Source of the DNA: Crossiella sp. CA-258035
Lineage (GTDB): Bacteria; Actinomycetota; Actinomycetes; Mycobacteriales; Pseudonocardiaceae
Direction of reading: 5' to 3'
NCBI RefSeq assembly: GCF_030064675.1
Contig: NZ_CP116413.1
Coordinates: 8,957,501 to 9,021,500, forward strand
Length of the DNA: 64,000 bases
In this document: positions 57,874 to 64,000 of the stretch, piece after piece
Layout of the letters: the number at the start of each line of letters is the position of its first letter
Position numbering within the stretch: position 1 is the first letter of the stretch
Made by a program: the position numbers and the translations under genes
Notes under the pieces: generated by a model
Database searches by the model: none
What the model saw: only the letters and a program-made list of their open reading frames with translations
Told to the model about the DNA's origin: nothing

Positions 57874-59061
57874 ATGCCTTACTACCGCGCGGTGGGTTCG
57901 ATCCCCCAAAAGCGCCACACCCAGTTCCGCGATCCGGACGGCAAGCTGTACGCCGAAGAGCTGATGGGCGTGGAGGGTTTCTCCTCCGACTCGGCCCTGC
58001 TCTACCACCGGCACCTGCCGACCGCGATCGTGAACGCCGAGGTCGTGGCCGAGTGGCGGGGCACGACCACGGCCAACCAGCCGCTCAAGCCCCGGCACTT
58101 CCGCACCCAGGAGCTGAAGTGGGACGCCCCAGCCGAGGTGGACGCGGTCACCGGACGGCGGCTGCTGTTCGGCAACGCCGACGTCGCGATCTGCTTCACC
58201 GCGCCGACCACGGCCAGCCCGCTCTACCGCAACGCCTTCGGTGACGAGCTGCTCTACGTGCAGACCGGCACCGCGGTGATCGAGACCATCTACGGCCCGC
58301 TGGAAGTGGCCGACGGCGACTACGTGGTCATCCCGACCTCCTGCACCTACCGGGTCGTGCCCCAGGGCGGCGAACAGCTCCGGCTGCTCGTGCTGGAGGC
58401 CACCGGGCACATCGGGCCGCCCAAGCGCTACCTGTCGAACAAGGGCCAGTTCCTGGAGCACGCGCCCTACTGCGAGCGGGACCAGCGCGGGCCGACCGAG
58501 CCGCTGCTGGTCGAGGGCACCGACGTGGAGGTGCTGGTCCGGCACCGCACCGGGCTGACCAGGTTCACCTACGCCAACCACCCGTTCGACGTGGTCGGCT
58601 GGGACGGCTGCCTGTACCCGTGGGCGTTCAACATCCGCGACTTCGAGCCGATCACCGGCCGGGTGCACCAGCCGCCGCCGGTGCACCAGACCTTCGAGGG
58701 CCCGAACTTCGTGGTCTGCTCGTTCTGCCCGCGCAAGGTCGACTACCACCCGCTCGCGGTGCCGGTGCCCTACAACCACGCGAACGTGGACTCCGACGAG
58801 CTGATGTTCTACGTCGGCGGCAACTACGAGGCGCGCAAGGGCTCCGGGATCGGCATCGGGTCGATGTCGCTGCACCCCTCCGGCTGCACGCACGGGCCGC
58901 AGCCGGGCGCCGTCGAGGCGTCCCTGGGGGCGGACTACTTCGACGAGACCGCGGTCATGGTGGACACCTTCCGGCCGCTGGAGCTGGGCGAGGCCGCGCA
59001 GGACTGCGAGGACCCGCGCTACGCCTGGTCCTGGGCCAGGCGCGGACCCGACTGGACCTGA
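57874..59061 (+). CDS. hmgA: Homogentisate 1,2-dioxygenase
   Basis: 395 aa. It opens the homogentisate ring with oxygen to give maleylacetoacetate. The cupin iron site includes VHQPPPVHQTFEGPNFVVC and DELMFYVGGNYEARKGSGIG, with SLHPSGCTHGPQPG holding the second His. GGAGGGAG lies 5 bases before the ATG at 57874. It is divergent from the operon that carries fahA, so all homogentisate-degrading steps except the isomerase are present here. No hppD gene is in the window. Confidence 0.95.
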   Translation: MPYYRAVGSIPQKRHTQFRDPDGKLYAEELMGVEGFSSDSALLYHRHLPTAIVNAEVVAEWRGTTTANQPLKPRHFRTQELKWDAPAEVDAVTGRRLLFGNADVAICFTAPTTASPLYRNAFGDELLYVQTGTAVIETIYGPLEVADGDYVVIPTSCTYRVVPQGGEQLRLLVLEATGHIGPPKRYLSNKGQFLEHAPYCERDQRGPTEPLLVEGTDVEVLVRHRTGLTRFTYANHPFDVVGWDGCLYPWAFNIRDFEPITGRVHQPPPVHQTFEGPNFVVCSFCPRKVDYHPLAVPVPYNHANVDSDELMFYVGGNYEARKGSGIGIGSMSLHPSGCTHGPQPGAVEASLGADYFDETAVMVDTFRPLELGEAAQDCEDPRYAWSWARRGPDWT

Positions 59062-59143
59062 GGAAAACGGATACCGTCCGTTCCCTTTCGCAGCGTGTGC
59101 GGAAGGGGACGGACTGTCAGGGCGGGGCCATAGGGTTCGGTCC

Positions 59144-60442
59144 GTGGATGTCGACGCGGTGCTGGCGCTGGCGCCCGACCAGCAGGTCGCGGCCAGCGCG
59201 GCCAAGCTGACCGCCCTGGCCGGCTGGGACTGGCTGGGGCGGGACGAGCGGCTGCTCTGGGGACTGTGCCGGGGCAGCGGCAGCAAGCCGTACCAGGTGT
59301 GCGTCGACCTGACCGACCGCGCGGCCAAGTGCTCCTGCCCATCCCGGAAGTTCCCGTGCAAGCACGCGCTGGCCCTCCAGCTGCTGCACGCGCTGGACAA
59401 GGTGGAGCCGGGCGTGCCGTTGCAGTGGGCAGGGGAGTGGCTGGCCAAGCGGGAGTCGCGGACCGCGCCCACCGAGCTGGACACCTCCGCGGAGGCGGTC
59501 CAGCGGCGGGCGGCGGCGGCCGAGCGGACCGCGGCCAAGCGGGCGGCCGCGGTGCAGGCCGGGGTGAGCGGGCTGCGCGAGTGGCTGGCCGACCTGGCCG
59601 CCGGTGGCATCGCCGGGCTGCCCTCGCGGGAGCCGGAGTGGTGGCGGATGTCCTCGGCCAGGATGGTGGACGCCAAGGCGCCCGGACTGGCCGAGTCGAT
59701 CACCGAGCTGTCCGCGGTGGTCCGGGCCGGTGGACGGCGCTGGGCCGAGGTGGCCGCGGACCGGATCGGCGGGCTGCACCTGCTGGCCACGGTCGCGCCG
59801 GACCCGCCGGAAGAACTCGCCGCGGTGGTGCGGCGGCGGCTCGGGTTCACCGTGCGCGAGGACGAGGTGCGCGCGGGCGAGGGCTGGTCGGACCGCTGGG
59901 TGCCGCTGCTGCTGCGGGACTCCGACGACGGGCGGATCCGTACCGTGCAGCAGTGGGCCTGGGCACGCCAGCGGCGGGAGTGGGTGACCGTGCTGCGGCA
60001 CGGGGTGCTCGGCGGGCCCGGCATCGGACCGGCGCTGCCGGTGGGCGGGGAGTTCGAGGGCACGCTGTACCCGTATCCGGCCGGGATCCCCCGGCGGATG
60101 GCGGTGGGGGACGTGGGCGAGGTGCGCGCGGCCGAGGCGATCGAGCTGCCGGAGACCTGGGCGGCGGCACTGGCCGGGCTGGAACCGGCGCTGGTGGCCG
60201 ATCCGTGGCAGCGCAGGCATCCGCTGGGCTGCCAGCGGGTCCGGCTCGGCCTGGCCGGGCACGAGCACGGGCTGGTGGACGCCGAGGACCGGTGGCTGCC
60301 GGTGCGCCAGGACAGCGCGGTGGACCGGGCGCTGGCGCTGCACGGCGGGGCCGCCTTCGACGCGGTGTGCCTGTGGAACGGCTGGACGCTGACCCTGGGT
60401 GCGGCCGCCGAACCGGGTCAGGCTCCGGTGGTGCTGGCGTGA
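59144..60442 (+). CDS. SWIM zinc-finger protein
   Basis: 432 aa. The SWIM motif CxCxnCxH is KCSCPSRKFPCKH (about residues 63-75), preceded by YQVCVDLTDRAAK. The rest is helical and charged, with no catalytic motif. The SWIM zinc finger binds DNA or proteins. It is the first gene of a compact run: its stop overlaps the DUF5691-like gene by GTGA. In other actinobacteria, such proteins also sit with MoxR ATPase, DUF5691, DUF5682 and VWA-domain genes. The role is unknown; it may recruit the ATPase to a target. Confidence 0.85.
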   Translation: MDVDAVLALAPDQQVAASAAKLTALAGWDWLGRDERLLWGLCRGSGSKPYQVCVDLTDRAAKCSCPSRKFPCKHALALQLLHALDKVEPGVPLQWAGEWLAKRESRTAPTELDTSAEAVQRRAAAAERTAAKRAAAVQAGVSGLREWLADLAAGGIAGLPSREPEWWRMSSARMVDAKAPGLAESITELSAVVRAGGRRWAEVAADRIGGLHLLATVAPDPPEELAAVVRRRLGFTVREDEVRAGEGWSDRWVPLLLRDSDDGRIRTVQQWAWARQRREWVTVLRHGVLGGPGIGPALPVGGEFEGTLYPYPAGIPRRMAVGDVGEVRAAEAIELPETWAAALAGLEPALVADPWQRRHPLGCQRVRLGLAGHEHGLVDAEDRWLPVRQDSAVDRALALHGGAAFDAVCLWNGWTLTLGAAAEPGQAPVVLA

Positions 60443-61854
60443 CCGGGTGGCAGGAAACGGTGCAGCGCCTGCTGGTCGGCGCGACCAGGTCCACTGTGGA
60501 CGGTGAAGAGCTGCTGGCCGACTGCGCCGCGCTCGGGCTGGCCAGGCACGGCGCGCAGCAGCCGCGGGCCGGTGGCATCGAGGTGCTGGCGCCCGCGCCG
60601 GCGGAGAGCAGGCCGGTCGCGCCGGACCGCACCGCGGGGCTGTTGAGCCAGATCCTGGCCTGGGAGGACCCGCACCTGCTCACCGAGTGGTGCCTGGCGG
60701 TGGCCCGCGCGGGCCGGATCGCGCCGCCGAGGGCGCTGCCGGACCTGCTGGCCGCGGGCACCGCGCGCACCGGCTGCCGGCCGGAGATCGTGGAGGTGCT
60801 GGGCGCGCGCGGACGCTGGCTGGCCGGGATGCGGCCGTCCTGGTCGTGGGCGGCGGGCACCCCGGAGACGCCGGAGGGCCTGGCCGACCTCAACGAGCTG
60901 CTGGACCTGCCGCTGCCACAACGGAAGGCGGGGCTGCGCTGGGCGCGGCTGTCCGATCCGGCCGGGGTGCGGCGGCTGATCACCGAGGGCTGGTCCGGGC
61001 TGTGGCGGGCCGGGGACCGGCGGCTGCTGGTCACCGCGCTGGCCGACGGGCTCAGCGCCGCGGACGAGCCGCTGCTGGAGGCCGCGCTGGACGACCGGGC
61101 CGGCGCGGTGCACAACGAGGCCGTGCGGCTGCTCCGGCTGCTGCCAGGGTCGGCGCTCTCCGAACGGTCCGCGGCCCGGCTGCGGGCCGGGCTGCACGTC
61201 TCCCGCGGCGAGCTGACCGTGCGCGAGGACGGCCCGTACGGCAGCGAACCGGAGCCGGCCGAGGTGCGGGACCTGTTGCGCGAGGGCACCTTGGAGAGCG
61301 GGGTGAGCGGACGGCTGCTCGGCGCGGCCAGCGGGGTGCCGCCGGAGCTGTTCCTCGAACTGTTCGGCGCGGACACCGAACAGCTGCTGCAAGCCTCGCC
61401 GTGGGCGCCGATGCTGCTCAAGGGGATCGCCGCCGCGCTGCCGCGCTCGGCCGACCCGCTGCGCTGGCTGCCCGCGGTGGCCAAGGTGCTCTCCCAGGCC
61501 GACCTGCTGGACATCCTCGCCGAGCTGCCCAGCGAGCTGGCCGCGCGGGCGCTGGCCGGGCTGGTCGGCCGGTGGAACTACGACGTGCTCGACCACGCCT
61601 GCGCCGGGCTGCCCGGCCCGTGGCCCGCGGAGACCACCAGCGCGGTGCTGGCCCGCTACGCCGAGATGAGCGACCGCCGCTGGCGGGCCGGGCGGCCGCC
61701 CGAGCTGCTGATGCGCCGCGGCGACCTGGGCGTGCTGACCCGGCACTGGCGGCGGATCACCCTGCGCTGGCCCGAGCACGGCGCCGAACACTCAGTACTG
61801 GAGCTGCGCACCGAACTGTTCCGTGCGCTCGACGATCGGAAGGACCCGGCGTGA
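60439..61854 (+). CDS. DUF5691-like helical-repeat protein
   Basis: 471 aa. VTGWQETVQRLLVGATRSTV starts the protein. Most of it is Leu/Ala-rich helical repeats (LLEAALDDRAGAVHNEAVRL, LRLLPGSALSERSAARLRAG), resembling HEAT-like proteins. WRAGRPPELLMRRGDLGVLT lies near the C-terminus. I assign DUF5691 by its place between a SWIM protein and a MoxR-type ATPase and by general make-up; the label should be checked. It probably acts as a scaffold for the ATPase. GTG start overlaps the previous stop, and its own stop overlaps the ATPase start. Confidence 0.72.
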   Translation: MTGWQETVQRLLVGATRSTVDGEELLADCAALGLARHGAQQPRAGGIEVLAPAPAESRPVAPDRTAGLLSQILAWEDPHLLTEWCLAVARAGRIAPPRALPDLLAAGTARTGCRPEIVEVLGARGRWLAGMRPSWSWAAGTPETPEGLADLNELLDLPLPQRKAGLRWARLSDPAGVRRLITEGWSGLWRAGDRRLLVTALADGLSAADEPLLEAALDDRAGAVHNEAVRLLRLLPGSALSERSAARLRAGLHVSRGELTVREDGPYGSEPEPAEVRDLLREGTLESGVSGRLLGAASGVPPELFLELFGADTEQLLQASPWAPMLLKGIAAALPRSADPLRWLPAVAKVLSQADLLDILAELPSELAARALAGLVGRWNYDVLDHACAGLPGPWPAETTSAVLARYAEMSDRRWRAGRPPELLMRRGDLGVLTRHWRRITLRWPEHGAEHSVLELRTELFRALDDRKDPA

Positions 61855-62948
61855 CGACCGAGAACGGCGGCGGCGCACTCCGCCCCAGCGCCGAAGAGCA
61901 GTACGCCGCCGAGCTGGCCGCCTGCGCCGCGGCGGACGACCGCCCGCGCCCGCCGCGCTGGCGGATGTCCCCACAGGCCGTGGTGCGCTACGTGCTCGGC
62001 GGCAAGCTGCCGGACGGCACGGTGATCACGCCCAAGTACATCGGCGACCGGCGGCTGGTGGAGGTCGCGGTGGGCACCCTGGTCACCGACCGGGCGCTGC
62101 TGCTGCTCGGCGTGCCGGGCACGGCGAAGTCCTGGCTGTCCGAGCACCTGGCGGCCGCGGTCAGCGGCGACTCCACGCTCGTCGTGCAGGGCACCGCGGG
62201 CACCAGCGAGGACTCGATCCGCTACGGCTGGAACTACGCCCGGCTGATCGCCGAGGGGCCGAGCGAGGCCGCGCTGGTGCCCTCGCCGGTGCTGCGCGCG
62301 ATGCGCACCGGGGCGGTGGCCAGGATCGAGGAGCTGACCAGGATGCCCTCGGAGGTGCAGGACTCGCTGATCACCGTGCTCAGCGAGAAGGCGCTGCCGG
62401 TGCCAGAGCTGAACCAGCAGGTGCAGGCGATCGCCGGGTTCACCGTGATCGCCACCGCGAACGACCGGGACCGCGGCGTGAACCAGATGTCGGCCGCGCT
62501 GGCCAGGCGGTTCAACACGGTGGTGCTGCCGCCGCCGGCCACCGAGGACGCCGAGGTGGAGATCGTCGCGCAGCGCTCGGCGCAGCTGGGCCGGGCGTTG
62601 CAGCTGCCCGCCGAGCCGCCCTCGCTGGCCGAGGTGCGCCGGGTGGTGCGGATCTTCCGCGAGCTGCGCAACGGGGGCACCTCCGACGGGCGCACCCAGC
62701 TGAAGAAGCCCAGCGGCAGCCTGTCCACCGCCGAGGCGATCTCGGTGGTGACCAGCGGGATGGCGCTGGCCGCGCACTTCGGCGACGGGGTGGTCGGCGC
62801 GGACGAGCTGGCCGCCGGGCTGCTCGGCGCGGTGGTCAAGGACCGGGTGTCGGACGCGGCGGCCTGGCAGGAGTACCTGGAGGCCGTGGTCAGGGAACGC
62901 GCCGAGTGGCGGGACCTCTACCGGGCCTGCCGGGAGCTCGGCGTCTGA
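61851..62948 (+). CDS. MoxR-type AAA ATPase
   Basis: 365 aa. Walker A is LLGVPGTAKSWLSEHLA, Walker B is AVARIEELTRMPSEVQDSL with EE at the usual DE place, sensor I is VIATANDRDRG and the arginine finger region is ALARRFNTVVLP. The MoxR group works as hexameric chaperones with VWA-domain partners. The N-terminal 60 residues are specific to this subgroup. Its start overlaps the DUF5691-like gene by GTGA and its stop overlaps the next ATG by one base. A VWA gene is expected beyond the right edge. Confidence 0.88.
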   Translation: MTTENGGGALRPSAEEQYAAELAACAAADDRPRPPRWRMSPQAVVRYVLGGKLPDGTVITPKYIGDRRLVEVAVGTLVTDRALLLLGVPGTAKSWLSEHLAAAVSGDSTLVVQGTAGTSEDSIRYGWNYARLIAEGPSEAALVPSPVLRAMRTGAVARIEELTRMPSEVQDSLITVLSEKALPVPELNQQVQAIAGFTVIATANDRDRGVNQMSAALARRFNTVVLPPPATEDAEVEIVAQRSAQLGRALQLPAEPPSLAEVRRVVRIFRELRNGGTSDGRTQLKKPSGSLSTAEAISVVTSGMALAAHFGDGVVGADELAAGLLGAVVKDRVSDAAAWQEYLEAVVRERAEWRDLYRACRELGV

Positions 62949-64000
62949 TGGCCCGGACCCAGCCCCTGCCGGCCCGGGTCACCCTGCTCGGCATCCGGCA
63001 CCACGGCCCCGGCTCGGCGCGGATGGTGCGCGCCGCACTGGCGGCGTTGTCGCCCGAGGTGATCCTCATCGAGGGGCCGCCGGAGGGGGACGCGCTGCTG
63101 GCGCACGTGCCGGAGCTGACCCCGCCGGTGGCGCTGCTGCTGCACGAGGAGGCCGATCCGGCCAGCGCCTCGTTCTGGCCGTTCGCCCGCTTCTCCCCGG
63201 AGTGGCAGGCGCTGAGCTGGGGCGCCGAGCACGGCGCGTCGACCCGGTTCTTCGACCTGCCCGCGGCGATGTCCCTGGCCAGGGCGGCAAACCCGCCGGC
63301 GGAGCGGAAGGTCGCGGTCGACCCGCTGGCGGTGCTGGCCGAGGCGGCCGGGTTCGACGACCCGGAACGCTGGTGGGAGGACGTGGTCGAGCACTCCTCG
63401 GCCGACCCGCTCGGCCTGGCCGCCGCGGTGGCCGAGGCGATGGGCGCACTGCGCGAGGAGTTCGCCGACACCGTGGACGAGCACACGCTGCGGCGTGAGG
63501 CGGCCATGCGGCAGAACCTGCGGAAGGCGCTGAAGGACACCGAAGGGCCGGTCGCGGTGGTCTGCGGGGCGTGGCACGTGCCCGCGCTGCAACAGCTTCC
63601 GGCCGCGACCGCGGACGCGGCGCTGCTGCGCGGGCAGCCGAGGCTGAAGGTCTCCGGCAGCTGGGTGCCGTGGAGCCACGGGCGGCTGGCGGCCACCTCC
63701 GGCTACGGCGCGGGGGTGGACTCGCCGGGCTGGTACGCGCACCTGTGGGAGCGGGCCGAGGCGGGCGATGTGGTGCCGCGCTGGCTGGCGCGCACCGCGC
63801 AGGTGTTGCGGGAACAGGGACTGCCCGCCTCCACGGCCAGTGCGGTGGAGGCGGTGCGGCTGGCCGAGACGCTGGCCGCGCTGCGCGGGCGGCCCTCGCC
63901 GGGGCTGGCCGAGGTCACCGAGGCGACCCTGGCGGTGCTCTGCGGCGGGGACGACGTGGGGCTGAAGCTGGTGCGGGAGCGGCTGGTCGTCGGCGAGGAG
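62948..64000 (+). CDS. DUF5682-like protein, C-terminus cut by window edge
   Basis: The first 351 residues are visible. RVTLLGIRHHGPGSARMVRA at the start, VILIEGPPEGD, and VVCGAWHVPALQQL around residue 200 are reminiscent of the TraB/ChaN/erythromycin-esterase group of predicted metal-dependent hydrolases, whose first His, central Glu and late His motifs occur in that order. This is my inference; the family is otherwise described only as DUF5682. It opens one base inside the ATPase stop and so is fully coupled to it. It may be the effector of the module. Confidence 0.75.
   Translation, partial: MARTQPLPARVTLLGIRHHGPGSARMVRAALAALSPEVILIEGPPEGDALLAHVPELTPPVALLLHEEADPASASFWPFARFSPEWQALSWGAEHGASTRFFDLPAAMSLARAANPPAERKVAVDPLAVLAEAAGFDDPERWWEDVVEHSSADPLGLAAAVAEAMGALREEFADTVDEHTLRREAAMRQNLRKALKDTEGPVAVVCGAWHVPALQQLPAATADAALLRGQPRLKVSGSWVPWSHGRLAATSGYGAGVDSPGWYAHLWERAEAGDVVPRWLARTAQVLREQGLPASTASAVEAVRLAETLAALRGRPSPGLAEVTEATLAVLCGGDDVGLKLVRERLVVGEE

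Overview
The window is very GC-rich with GTG/ATG starts, Shine-Dalgarno motifs of the GGAGG type and actinobacterial gene families throughout. Gene content and order point to a Pseudonocardiaceae-like actinomycete. Three blocks resemble mycobacterial neighbourhoods (fadA2/fabG4/htdX; purA/Rv0358; DUF3151/fba). DasR-type and Rex-type sites, a split pdh/bkd complex and a fused cydDC are also typical of actinomycetes. The species cannot be fixed from sequence alone. I see no rRNA, tRNA, CRISPR array, prophage or intact insertion sequence: this is ordinary chromosomal DNA.

Layout. 1-5.5 kb: a secreted protein fragment, a methyltransferase, a 48-aa protein, an AAA ATPase, a KimA-like permease and a SIMPL protein. 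5.5-9.1 kb: thiolase divergent from FabG4-like reductase and MaoC dehydratase, over a tandem operator. 9.1-13.3 kb: TAXI-TRAP uptake system and a secreted glycerophosphodiesterase. 13.4-16 kb: a sulfonate ABC transporter preceded by a cysteine-type leader peptide. 16-22.3 kb: purA, an Rv0358-like protein, a secreted nuclease, FUSC, SRPBCC, DUF3151 and fbaA. 22.5-26.4 kb: zinc-ribbon-like protein, hydrolase/TetR pair with operator, aldo/keto reductase, YciI and an ECF sigma factor. 26.7-28.8 kb: DasR-type site, ROK kinase and nagA. 29.1-30.0 kb: a G-rich non-coding stretch with 8-bp tandem repeats and two DnaA-box matches.

30-35 kb: DedA, a flavin monooxygenase/TetR cassette, a GlcD-like oxidoreductase and a second DedA. 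35-39.6 kb: frcBCAK-like sugar transporter/kinase with divergent LacI regulator and tandem LacI operators. 39.6-42.5 kb: CobW-type metallochaperone under a Zur-like box, a TIM-barrel isomerase and an orphan Fe-type binding protein. 42.8-46.4 kb: 2-oxoacid dehydrogenase E1 alpha, E1 beta and E2. 46.4-54.4 kb: PAP2-like protein, a regulator remnant, a histidine kinase and cydA-cydB-cydDC with a possible Rex site. 54.4-59.1 kb: a DUF3800-like frame, IclR regulator, fahA, an unknown partner and divergent hmgA (tyrosine/homogentisate catabolism).

59.1-64 kb holds the most intriguing module: a tightly coupled run of SWIM zinc-finger protein, DUF5691-like repeat protein, MoxR-type AAA ATPase and DUF5682-like protein, which runs off the right edge. 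All junctions overlap by 1-4 bases. Its function is not established; it is the best candidate here for an undescribed system.
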